DNA of 64,000 nucleotides from PALSA-693 sp963834725. GTDB taxonomy: Bacteria; Actinomycetota; Acidimicrobiia; Acidimicrobiales; Palsa-688. The notes under the pieces are model-generated. The model was not told the origin of the DNA. It saw only the letters and a list, made by a program, of their open reading frames with translations, and ran no database searches. This document shows, in pieces, positions 54,543-62,968 of this stretch. Both the position numbers and the translations under genes were made by a program. The number at the start of each line of letters is the position of its first letter. The stretch's first letter is position 1. The DNA lies in the NCBI GenBank assembly GCA_963834725.1, contig CAWICN010000001.1, forward strand, positions 5,580,001 to 5,644,000, in the 5' to 3' direction.

Positions 54543-56780
54543 GTGGGTCGAGATCACCTGCGCCAGTCCTCGATGACCCAGGTGCGGGAGAACACCGAGT
54601 CCACCGCCCGCCAGTATGCGCTGGCCGACGAGGCGGTTCGGCTGGGCTGGCCGGCGTCGCAGGTGGAGGTGATCGACGCCGACCTGGGCCTATCGGGGCG
54701 CTCGGCGGCGAACCGTTCCGGGTTCAAGGATCTCCTGGGCCGGGTCTGTCTGGGCGAGGTCGGCGCCATCTTCGGCCTGGAGGTGTCCCGACTGGCCCGA
54801 TCCTCCGCGGACCTGTCCCGCCTGTTGGAACTGGCCCGCCTGACCGACACCTTGGTCGTCGACGCCGATGGGATCTACGACCTCGCCGATATCAACGACC
54901 GGCTCGTTTTGGGCGTGAAGAACCAGATGTCGGAGACAGAGCTGCATTTTCTGGCCAGCCGCCTGCAGGGTGCCCGCCAGGCGGCAGCCGAACGGGGCGA
55001 GCTGCGCTTCGGGCTGCCGGTCGGATAGATCTACGACGACGAAGGCCGGATGGTCACCGACCCTGACACCGAAGTGCAAGCGGCCATCGCCGACGCCTTC
55101 GCCGCGTTCAGGGCGGGAGGGTCGGCCTTCCAGGTGGTCGTGGCGTTCAAGGACCGTCTCTTCCCCAAACGAGCCCACGGCGGGGTCTGGGCCGGCCAGC
55201 TGCGCTGGGGTCGGCTCACTCATACCCGGGTGGTGAAGATCCTCGAGAACCCCCTCTACGCCGGCGCCTACGTGTATGGCCGAGCGCAGAGCCGCCGGGT
55301 GGTCGACCCGGATGGAACGGTGCGCACCAAGGTGATCAACCTGCCCAAGGAGAAATGGCCGGTGGTCATCTACGACCATCACGAAGCGTATGTGAGCTGG
55401 GACGACTACCTGGCCAACCAGACCCGCCTGGCCGCCAACCTGACCCAGGCCGGCGCCCGGCCCCCAAGAGAAGGGCACGCCCTGTGCCAGGGGATCATCT
55501 ACTGCGGGTCGTGCGGTCACCGCATGTCCACCCACTACCGCGACAGCGGGTTCGCCTACTACGAATGCTCGTCCAGAACCGATCAGATGCACACCCCGAC
55601 CTGCCGGTCCATCACCTCCGACACCGTCGACAACGCCGTCACCGAACGCTTGCTGGAGGCTCTCAATCCTCAAGAAATGGCGTTGGCGCTCGCCGCTGCC
55701 GATGAAGTCGCCGATCGGCGTAATCGCCGCAGTCGTGCCGCGGAACTGGCCGTGGAGAGAGCCCGCTACGAAGCCGAACGAGCCGAGCGGGCCTTCCACG
55801 CCTGCGAACCGGACAACCGGCTCGTGGCCCGCAACCTCGAGTCCCGCTGGGAAGCGCGCCTGGTCGCCCTGGCCGAGGCGGAAAAGGCGATAACCGAAAC
55901 CCAGGTAGCTACACCGCCGTTGCCGTCGCGTGCCCAGCTGGAAGCCCTCACCGGTGACGTCATCAGCTTGTGGCACGCCCCCAGCACCTCCCCACGGGAC
56001 CGCAAACGACTCATGCGAACCCTCATCGCTGACGTCAGCCTCCTGCCCGAGACCGACATGGCCAAGGCCCGCATCGGGATCCGCTGGCACACCGGCACCA
56101 GCGACGAAATTGTCGTCGCCCGCTACCAGAAAGTGACCCGATGGGACCACACCGACCCCGCTGCGGTCGAGATGGTCCGCGACCTGGCCCACCTCAGCAA
56201 CCGGGAACTCGCCGAACGGCTCGACCAAGCGGGACACACCACCGGCGCCGGTCGGCCATTCCATTGCCGTGAAGTAGCAAACCTCCGCATCTACCACGAC
56301 ATCCCCTCAGCCGCGTCTCTCCACGACGGCACCCTCCCCGCCTCCCAGGTCGCCACCCGGCTCGGAGTCTGCCCCCACACCATCATCAACTGGATCAACA
56401 AAGGATGGTTGGCCGGCCGTCGCGGACCCGACGACCGCTGGCATGTGCCCTTCGGCCCAGAAGTCGAAGCGGCCTGCCGAGAAAGGATCGCCCGATCACC
56501 CCAGATCAACCATCCCGATGACAGCGACCCGCAGCAGACACACGAGTACAGCGTCAGGCACGTAGCCACCCAACTCGCTGTCTCGGTCTATGTCGTCTAC
56601 TACTGGATCGAACATCACCACATCGCAGCCCGCAGAGGGCCCGACGGGACCTGGCTCGTCAACTTCGACGCCACCACCGAGGCCGACTGCCGTCGCCGCA
56701 TCGCCAACTCATCCCAGATCAAGCCCAAGACGAGCAACAAGTCCAAGACCTCACAGCCGAACACCAAGGAGGCAGTATGA
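54543..56780 (+). pseudogene. Large serine recombinase interrupted by an in-frame amber codon
   Basis: One continuous frame of 745 codons, with TAG at 55026-55028. The resolvase domain begins LRQSSMTQVREN (catalytic Ser near residues 9-10) with LGLEVSRLARSSADLSRLLEL. The codon replaced lies in ELRFGLPVG*IYDDEG, where relatives have a hydrophobic residue. The recombinase domain (KRAHGGVWAGQLRW, VVKILENPLYAGAYVYGR), zinc ribbon (CGSCGHRM ... YECSSRTDQMHTPTC) and coiled coil follow. Two similar C-terminal helix-turn-helix units (ASQVATRLGVCPHTIINWI; VRHVATQLAVSVYVVYYWI) complete it. The 5' end is cut close to the catalytic Ser by the IS630 fragment. A single suppressed or reverted codon would restore it. 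Confidence 0.85.
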
Positions 56781-56789
56781 AGCCCGTGT

Positions 56790-57042
56790 CCCAGTTGAGA
56801 CCCGAAGGGTTCACCAGGTGCACGGTGGCTCCGAGCTCCTGCAGGGTGTCAACGGCCCAGTACCACCCGTACGTCGCTTCAATAGCCACCTCAGGGGCTT
56901 CGCCCGACTCACGTAACGCTTCGGCCAGGGTGACTGGATCGTTATCGATACGAGTCACGCCGACCTTCTCGCCGGCCTCGTTCTCACGAACCACGACCGA
57001 TCGGTTCAGATGCAGGTCGATGGCGACATACTGTCGTTCCAC
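56790..57042 (-). pseudogene. IS110-family transposase N-terminal fragment
   Basis: From GTG 57042 (AAGGAG seven bases upstream): ERQYVAIDLHLNRSVVV (first acidic residue of the DEDD RuvC-like core), then EVAIEATYGWYWAVDTLQEL and ATVHLVNPSGLNW. Homology stops at about 56790, just past the recombinase stop, so the rest was removed. Confidence 0.75.
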
Positions 57043-57393
57043 GGTTCTTCTCCTTGTTCGGGAACGGGTTGGTTTTGTCGCCACCAGTTTCGGGCTGGAA
57101 CCGACCCGAGCGGGAGAAGAACCACCAGCCTTGGCCGACGACGCCCTCGACGCCTTCGGTCGCTTCGCCCCGACCTGCTTTTTTGACACCTTCACCACGA
57201 CCGACGGGCCTCCAAGACAATGGGCTGCAGCCGAACCCGGGTGTCCGGCCTGCTCAGCAAGAGCGAAGCAAGCGCTCTGTCATCCCATCACTTGAGCGAT
57301 ACCTCCATCGCTCCGAGAGCGCGGCTTATTGGGTCAGTGCGTCACGAACGCAGAAGGAGGAGTCATGTAGGAGACCCTTTCAGAAGCGGTGCT
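57043..57393. other. Short region between IS110 and group II intron fragments
   Basis: About 350 bp: the upstream part of the IS110 element, then unassigned sequence up to the intron's GTGCG start. No gene supported. Confidence 0.35.
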
Positions 57394-58131
57394 GTGCGAA
57401 AGATGGAGGATTGCTGGCCCTCTAGCGTCGGCCCACGGGGGTAGGCGTTAAACCACCCTGAGCTGTGTTGGCTGAAGACCGTCGTGGTTAGCGTCAGGGA
57501 AAAGGTGCGGCGTGACCGCGTCAGGTGGGGATCAGGAAGACGTGCCAGGAGCACTGTCGCGTGCGGCGGTGTCGGTGTTGAAGCGTCGTAAATATTGAGG
57601 TGGCATCAAAACCGGGGGTCCTTGTCTCACTTCCGGGATGAGCCTGGCGGTTACCCGTTTGCTGGCCAGGTGGTGCCCGGCGTGGAGGCGGCGTGAGCCT
57701 GATCTGCGGCTTTCGTACGGAACGTGTGAGAAGGCGAGCGTCGATACCGACGGCCAGTCGAAATGGGTCGAGGTTGGGCCCCCTGGTCGCGAGAGGGAGC
57801 CTGCCGAGGCAGCAACTGAAGGCAGTGAGTACCAGTTGCGACGTTCGCCGGCGGACCGGCTGTAGTAGCTGTGAAGTCCCTGCTCGCTGGGGTGGGGGTG
57901 GGGCCAAGGGGCCGGCTCACCAAGACCTGTTCATTTCGTTCAACCGGGCCGCAAGGTCTGGGAGGAAGCGACGAGAGCATGCCAACGTCGCAAGTCAAGC
58001 CGTTCGACATTCCCAAGCCCAGGGTGTGGGAGGCGTACAGGCGGGTTGCGGCCAACAAGGGTGCACCGGGAGTGGATGAGGTCACCCTGGGCGAGTTCGA
58101 GGCCGATCTGAGGGACAACGTGTACAAGATC
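57394..58131 (+). mobile_element. Group II intron, 5' part (ribozyme start and truncated maturase gene)
   Basis: GTGCG at 57394 fits the group II 5' consensus, and the open frame of the intron protein starts 585 bp later, the normal spacing for the domain I-IV 5' region. The stretch between is structured and lacks coding signal. The maturase breaks off near 58131, so domains IV (rest) to VI and the 3' splice site are lost. The boundary is inferred; I cannot fold it here. Confidence 0.6.
57979..58131 (+). pseudogene. Group II intron reverse transcriptase/maturase N-terminal fragment
   Basis: From ATG 57979: VKPFDIPKPRVWEAYRRVAA, then NKGAPGVDEVTLGEFEADL and RDNVYKI match the start (RT0 region) of LtrA-like proteins. 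The next conserved words (WNRMSSGSY) are missing; the frame runs into unrelated GC-rich DNA. Confidence 0.75.
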
Positions 58132-58289
58132 TGTGGGAGCCGGGGGGTGCGATTCCCCCCAGCCACCCGACCTCCTGCCCGCGCCGCTCCTGGCTTGGAG
58201 AGGCTGGTGCTCGTCGATCACCCCCGCTGGCACGTTGGTTAGTGAGGGGGAGCTGCCAGCTCGTTGGGGAGCTGCCGTTTGAGTGCTGG

Positions 58290-58547
58290 TTAGTGCTGAA
58301 GGGGTGCATAAGCGATGGGCCGGCCCCCGGCGGCGCGGTCAGCCTTCTCGTTGGCCCGGATGAGGTCTTCGTCGACGTCGGCCAAGGACGTCTTGTTGAA
58401 GAAACAGACCACGGTCTGGGCGCCGACCAGGAGACACATGTCGATGATTTGTTGCTCGGAGAAATGGGTGGCGAGGTCGTTGTAGAGGGCGTCGTCGACG
58501 GGCTGGCGGGCCGCCAACGTAGGCGCATACCTGATGAGCACCTCATC
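58290..58547 (-). pseudogene. Carboxymuconolactone decarboxylase / AhpD-like C-terminal fragment
   Basis: From GTG 58547: RYAPTLAARQPVDDALYNDLA, then THFSEQQIIDMCLLVGAQTV and VCFFNKTSLADVD, the second half of the CMD fold. The usual CxxC/His active-site helix lies upstream in other members and is absent here. It could be a short intact paralogue, but the missing half argues for a fragment. Confidence 0.55.
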
Positions 58548-58916
58548 CGGCTCGCTGTAGAGACCCTCGGTGATCCCGATGCTCCGACCATCTGGAGGAA
58601 GTGTAGAGCGGCCGTACCTGTCGGTTCGTTTCCACCGGGCGAGTGTGTCTCAGAAGAGACTCGAGTGAGACGCTGCCGTAGTGGTCGTCGCAGTCCCCCC
58701 CACTCGCGCCGGACCTAGTGACCGAGGTCTCCCATAACGTCAACGATCCCCCGGAGTCTGCTCTCGCCCATACCGCTGCCGGGTTGAGGTCAAGGACCGG
58801 GACCCCTTGGGCAGCGACAACTTCGATGAACCGATCGGGGTAGTGGCTGCGTACCTGTCTGTTGGAGGGCCTCTCGGGTCTGCCGACATGCCTAATTCGA
58901 TCCAAGGGAGGATCCC
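58548..58916. other. Upstream region of the secreted repeat protein
   Basis: About 370 bp. It holds the 5' remains of the CMD-like gene and the leader of the secreted-protein gene. No further gene assigned. Confidence 0.4.
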
Positions 58917-60188
58917 ATGAATATCCGCAGTCCTATTCACGTCCTGAGGCCGAAGGCACCAGCAAAGAGGCTGGGTGTGCGGGCCAGGTTCCGCCGTCCG
59001 AAGGTCGCCGCGATGCTCGCAACGCTGGGAACGGCGGCTGGCTCAATGCTGTTCGGGTTCAGCGGTCCCGCGTCCGCCGATCCTTATCTCAATCACATCA
59101 CGGTCAACTTCAACAACTGGAACGTATCCACCGTCTATGGGAACTCCTACCCTTCCCTCTATCAAGAGGGGGAAGACGGCTATAACCTCGCGCTGCTGGA
59201 GGGGGGGCTCACTCAGACCAACTCGAGCGGGCCCGACGCCCACCTCCTGGGCTGGGTAGGACCATCCGACTGCCACAATTGCGGTGCTCCGTCGCACAAC
59301 TTCTACACGGTTGTGCACACCTTAGGAGGGACCTACTCCGATCTGAGTATCGGTACCGACGGTTCGATTTGGCTGTTTCCCTTGCCAAGTACGAACGCTG
59401 GTTTTGTGTCCCTGGAGGGTATCAGCTACTACCCCAGCGGATACAGCGACTGCAGTGGGCTACCACTCGTGCTCGGCCCGTGCATTCAGAACCTCAACCT
59501 GAACGGAGAAAACTGGGGGGCGAACTACCGGTACGGTGCCACCGCTCCGTCCTGGTTCGAAGACTCGACCGGCACCATCCACCTGCAGGGCGGTGTCACT
59601 AAGTGGACAACCCCCTACGGCAGCCCCGATCTCATCGGCACACTGCCGTCTTCGGTCCGCCCGGGGCGTGACGTTTACACCATCGTGCACACCCTCGGCG
59701 GCACCTACGCTGATCTGGACATCAACGAATCAGGTCAGATCTGGTTGATTCCCTCCGCGAACACCGATACAGGGTACGTATCGTTGGACGGGGTTACCTA
59801 CTCGAACGCGGGAAACGTCGATATCTTCGGGGCTTCGTACTATGCGGGCAACGGCATCAGCCCCGTCTCGCCCAACGCCTACAACTGGTCGACCAGCGCC
59901 CAATACACCTCCGCCCCGGCGGGCTGGTACAAGGACTATGATGGCGCCGTCCACCTGCTCGGCGCGGTGACGCAGATCAACGGCGGCGGCACCGTTCCCA
60001 CCCTGGTCGGCACACTTCCCCCGACCGCCACACCTGACCGATGGGTGTACACCATCGTTCACACCTTCCAGGGAACGTACGCTGATCTGGCCATCGGCCC
60101 CAACGGCCAGATCTGGCTGTTTCTCTCGCCCAATACGAACACCACTTTCGTGTCGCTGGAGGGCGTCACCTACCTGCAGAACGGTTAG
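58917..60188 (+). CDS. Secreted protein with three about 100-residue repeats, function unknown
   Basis: 423 residues from ATG 58917, with GGGAGG upstream. A long basic N-terminus (KRLGVRARFRRPK) and hydrophobic stretch end at PASA-DP (about 54-55), a signal peptide. Three repeats follow (about 67-170, 199-295, 323-419). Each has a Trp/Tyr-rich first half and a conserved core of the pattern VYTIVHTLGGTYADL, then GQIWLFP and NTxTxFVSLEGVTY. Gly, Tyr, Asn and Trp are abundant, as in beta-propeller or surface carbohydrate-binding proteins. Cysteines occur in repeat 1 and just after it. I recognise no family. Monocistronic, with a hairpin after the stop. Confidence 0.85.
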   Translation: MNIRSPIHVLRPKAPAKRLGVRARFRRPKVAAMLATLGTAAGSMLFGFSGPASADPYLNHITVNFNNWNVSTVYGNSYPSLYQEGEDGYNLALLEGGLTQTNSSGPDAHLLGWVGPSDCHNCGAPSHNFYTVVHTLGGTYSDLSIGTDGSIWLFPLPSTNAGFVSLEGISYYPSGYSDCSGLPLVLGPCIQNLNLNGENWGANYRYGATAPSWFEDSTGTIHLQGGVTKWTTPYGSPDLIGTLPSSVRPGRDVYTIVHTLGGTYADLDINESGQIWLIPSANTDTGYVSLDGVTYSNAGNVDIFGASYYAGNGISPVSPNAYNWSTSAQYTSAPAGWYKDYDGAVHLLGAVTQINGGGTVPTLVGTLPPTATPDRWVYTIVHTFQGTYADLAIGPNGQIWLFLSPNTNTTFVSLEGVTYLQNG

Positions 60189-60200
60189 TCGCTCCGACGA

Positions 60201-60228
60201 GAGTCCCCCTGCCCAGGCGGCGGGACTC
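60201..60228 (+). terminator. Hairpin after the secreted-protein gene
   Basis: GAGTCCC (60201-60207) pairs with GGGACTC (60222-60228), 12 bases after the stop. There is no U-tract; such hairpins often serve in GC-rich actinobacteria. Confidence 0.35.
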
Positions 60229-60677
60229 CCGGTTCCAGTGGGCCTCGTTGAACTTGGACCTGGTGCCGGGAGGTAGTCAGCGAAGCAAAGAAAACAGGTG
60301 GCCCAGTCGCGGTGCCAAACGGTAGCGGTCACAGGCATGAGGTGCCCGGCGCGAACGTGAAGCAACGTGAACCGCGGGTGTGAGTGCGCGCACACAAGAT
60401 GATGACCGCGAAGCGCTGTCCCGACCGCCTGCTACCTGCCGCTGTCCCAAAACGTGAACGTCCAAGGTCGGTCCACCCTGCCCCCGAACGCTCGGGGCCC
60501 ATATTCTGGTCCGGTCCCACCGGACCGGCGGTGCGAGCCGATCGCTTATACCGAGCGGGTCGTCGGAGCGAGCCCGTAATCGGATGCGCTCACGTCCTGG
60601 GTCATGGGTCGACCGTCGCGACTTGGACGGTGACCAGGGACTGCTACCGTTCCAGCGACTAGCAAGAGGAGAAGCTG
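60229..60677. other. No recognisable gene
   Basis: About 450 bp between the secreted-protein gene and the next ORF. Low-quality frames only. Confidence 0.35.
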
Positions 60678-60980
60678 ATGGCGGTTTTGCTTGATCAGAC
60701 CATGCCCGAAGGTGTCGACGTCTCGATGCTCGATGAGGTCTCGGCGGAGATGGGTGTCGAAAAGAACCCACCGGCTGGGCTCGTCGTTCACGTTCACTTC
60801 ATGGAGAAGGGTCGGGCTCGAGTGATCGACGTATGGGAGTCGCGGCAGCAGTACGACCAGTTCAACCAAGATCGACTCGGACCCGCGATCCAAAAGGTCC
60901 TTGAGCGTCGGGGGGTCACGATGGAGGGTCAGCCCGACGCGTCCTTCACCGAGGTTGCGGGGATAGTCAGGGGAAGCTAA
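60678..60980 (+). CDS. Hypothetical protein, probable dimeric alpha/beta-barrel fold
   Basis: 100 residues from ATG 60678, with AGAGGAGAAG upstream: AVLLDQTMPEGVDVSMLDEV, then PAGLVVHVHFMEKGRARVID and VWESRQQYDQFNQDRLGPAI. The order of strand, helix and 'hxxhWES...F' recalls antibiotic-biosynthesis-monooxygenase-like small proteins found throughout Acidimicrobiia and mycobacteria, generally uncharacterised. It stands alone. Confidence 0.78.
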   Translation: MAVLLDQTMPEGVDVSMLDEVSAEMGVEKNPPAGLVVHVHFMEKGRARVIDVWESRQQYDQFNQDRLGPAIQKVLERRGVTMEGQPDASFTEVAGIVRGS

Positions 60981-61386
60981 GAGGGCGCAACCGTGACCCT
61001 AGGCCTGCGATCATGGCATTTCCTGATGTTCTGGCCGGTGTCGAGTTGCTCATCGACGCCTGGGGCAACGTTTGCTCTACACCGGATGCGAAATGAAGCT
61101 CGCACATCGGCCATAGATCGCCTCCCATTCGGTCGGTCATCATGAGCCGCCGGCAATCACTGTTGGTGGTCTACCCGAGAACCCCAGGGAGGTTCCAGAT
61201 CGCCAATTACCGGATCGTCGCCCGGTGGCCTCCGGCCCGCTCTCGAGGCGCGGGATGGATCGTTCCGCGCCTGTCCGTGCCTTCGCTCCCCCTCGCCTGA
61301 CAGCAAGGAATGACCAACGGGCCAAGCCGACGGCCGGGCCAAGGAGTAGGATGCTGGGGGAGGGAGACCTCCAGCTTCGATGCCGT
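60981..61386. other. No recognisable gene
   Basis: About 400 bp. Nothing supported on either strand. Confidence 0.35.
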
Positions 61387-61632
61387 TCACTCGCTGGCGG
61401 CGAGCGCTCGCCAGAACTCACGCCAGCGCTTGTCTGCAAATGTGAAAACCGCACGGTAGACCTCATCAACCGGCTCGTTCGGGTCGATCGGGTCTGAAGC
61501 CGACAGCCAAGACTCCCGGCGCGGCTCAATGTCGAGGTGGACGGTCGACGAGCGCCGCACGATCCGATGAATCTGAGCGGAGCGGAAGCGATACAGCTTT
61601 GCGTACAGGGCATGTCCCTTCGTTTGGTTACG
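61387..61632 (-). CDS. Open frame continuing past the UGA of the upstream ORF
   Basis: 81 residues beginning directly after the UGA at 61633-61635: NQTKGHALYAKLYRFRSAQI, then VRRSSTVHLDIEPRRESWL, ASDPIDPNEPVDEVYRAVF and DKRWREFWRALAASE. Its composition is clearly protein-like. No ATG or GTG occurs before the first 20 residues, so it may be the C-terminal part of the upstream protein. Family unknown. Confidence 0.45.
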   Translation of the reverse strand, partial: RNQTKGHALYAKLYRFRSAQIHRIVRRSSTVHLDIEPRRESWLSASDPIDPNEPVDEVYRAVFTFADKRWREFWRALAASE

Positions 61633-62004
61633 TCAGTCAACCGCCCACGGCTCCAATGTCACACCTAGCTCGCAGAGATGGGCCGACGTGAGGTCACCCA
61701 TGTCAAAGTCGCGGTAGCTGCTCGCAGCGTGACTGTGCCAGTGAATCAGTGCCGAACCGCAGAGATCGAGGCAAGCTTGTGCGCCTCCGAAAACGAGAGT
61801 CTGCGCCGCCGTGATGACCGTCCTATGATCGACGGGGAGGTACGAGGGCTCGAGTTGTCGCCCGAGTTCGACGGTGGACCGATGTCTGGCCGAGACGTCG
61901 AGCCGAGTCTCAACCTCCCATGCGTGGGGGCGACGGCTTACGCGGATCGGGTTGCGCAACGGCTCGGCCCAGCGCAGTAGGTCATCGAGGATCATGTCTG
62001 GCAT
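61633..62004 (-). CDS. Hypothetical protein, possibly N-terminal part of a longer protein
   Basis: 123 residues from ATG 62004: MILDDLLRWAEPLRNPIRV, then VETRLDVSARHRSTVELGRQ, VITAAQTLVFGGAQACLDL and HWHSHAASSYRDFDMGDLT. Protein-like throughout; no family recognised. It ends in a UGA (61633-61635) in frame with another protein-like ORF. No Shine-Dalgarno seen. Confidence 0.5.
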   Translation of the reverse strand: MPDMILDDLLRWAEPLRNPIRVSRRPHAWEVETRLDVSARHRSTVELGRQLEPSYLPVDHRTVITAAQTLVFGGAQACLDLCGSALIHWHSHAASSYRDFDMGDLTSAHLCELGVTLEPWAVD

Positions 62005-62387
62005 CGTGATAGAAGAGAGGGGGGCTGCCCCCGCTCAGATTGCCCAATATGCGCTCACCTCGCCCGGTGATGAGACCTCGGCGGACCCGTTCCGAACGAC
62101 GCTTACTGCAGGGACGACCTCGCCCATAATCCCGGTGCCCGGGTCGCCCTCATCGCCGGAGGTATGCGGACGTCGGCTGAGTCAGCATCCCGGGGGACCG
62201 ATTACCTACATCGAGTGCCTGACGGGGTCGGAGGTTCGGCCGGTCCGATCCCCCCTACATCACTCGCCGTTCAGCCGCGGCCACGGAGCGCGGTCGTTGG
62301 CAGCCACCCTGGTCGAATCCCGGCCCAGCCCGCGGTTCTGAGCAGCGAGAGGCCGCCCGTCGGCTTCGAGCCCAAGTTGAGACCTAC
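62005..62387. other. Diverged copy of the segment upstream of the island-end module
   Basis: Positions about 62164-62374 match 36650-36863 imperfectly. Unlike the first site, neither the HTH gene nor its inverted repeat lies between this segment and the toxin-like gene, so this copy has lost about 0.5 kb. Confidence 0.6.
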
Positions 62388-62864
62388 GTGACCATTGCCG
62401 AGCGCGGTTGGGCATCCACCGCGGCAGGGTTTGGCATGGGCTCAACGGCTGACGGTAGAACCACACCGGGTCAGGTTCGTGATCTCCGGGGACGTCGCCG
62501 TCAGGCGGCAGCAACGGCCCTGACTGAGTTGCGAGACCGCGGTTGCGAAGCGGCCGGGTATCGACTGTCAGGCCCCCCGCTGGACCACGTTTGCGCCCCA
62601 CATCTCTATGGCGATGACCGGATGCTCACCGTCTGGCCTGCCGAGGATCATGCGATCGTGGTGGCCATGGGCCGACACGACCAATCAAGCGAGGACGTCT
62701 GCACCCTCCTTCTTGAAGCACTTGGGCTCGACGTTCCTGATGACGAAAGGGAGAAACCACCCTGTTGTGATAACGCGGGCCGACCACCCACGGACCCAGA
62801 TGTTGCAGCCGGCATCGGAAATGCGATATCGCGCGTTAGGCGAGCCCGTCTTCGGGGGCGCTAA
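62388..62864 (+). CDS. RelE-like candidate toxin, copy 2 (no antitoxin gene)
   Basis: 158 residues from GTG 62388, or 142 from ATG 62436. From GQVRDLRGRRRQ onward the protein is identical to the toxin-like product at 37.4-37.8 kb, including the EKPPCCD segment and Arg-rich tail. The first about 27 residues differ and come from the junction with non-homologous DNA. No HTH partner is adjacent, so either the copy is silent or its antitoxin is supplied in trans from island A. Confidence 0.6.
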   Translation: MTIAERGWASTAAGFGMGSTADGRTTPGQVRDLRGRRRQAAATALTELRDRGCEAAGYRLSGPPLDHVCAPHLYGDDRMLTVWPAEDHAIVVAMGRHDQSSEDVCTLLLEALGLDVPDDEREKPPCCDNAGRPPTDPDVAAGIGNAISRVRRARLRGR

Positions 62865-62968
62865 CGGGCTCCAACCAGCAGGGCGGTAGCCCGGTCGCGC
62901 GGCTGGCAGCCAGAGGTCGGCACCTCCGACGCGGCGTGGAGTTTTGTTTTGAGTCCCCCCTCCGACAC
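62467..62968 (+). repeat. 502-bp direct repeat, copy 2 (ends in att copy 3)
   Basis: Same 502-bp unit as 37431-37932, offset by 25,036 bp. The near identity implies recent duplication or recombination between island ends. Confidence 0.95.
62952..62968 (+). repeat. Attachment site copy 3 (outer boundary of island B)
   Basis: Third 17-bp copy of the tRNA-Leu 3' end. A decayed serine recombinase reading toward it begins immediately beyond. Confidence 0.8.

Larger units (their letters stand above)
37933..62968. mobile_element. Genomic island B, tandem to island A
   Basis: About 25.0 kb between att copies 2 and 3. It is mosaic: IS21 element, IS630 and IS110 fragments, a decayed large serine recombinase, a group II intron fragment, many frameshifted genes, and a few intact metabolic or regulatory genes. 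The absence of an intact integrase implies long residence. Confidence 0.65.

Noticed and set aside
58133..58176. A complete tRNA gene on the plus strand
   Set aside because: Only a T-arm-like hairpin and a possible acceptor strand are visible; no D-arm or anticodon arm fits upstream.
23385..62004. Alternative genetic code with UGA as a sense codon
   Set aside because: uvrA, nadA, rapZ, istA and istB among others end at UGA at the family-typical length, so UGA is a stop; the three in-frame cases need a local explanation.
23322..62968. A tyrosine integrase, expected for tRNA 3'-end integration
   Set aside because: I looked for the R...HxxR...Y pattern in the open frames and saw none; only serine recombinase relics are present.
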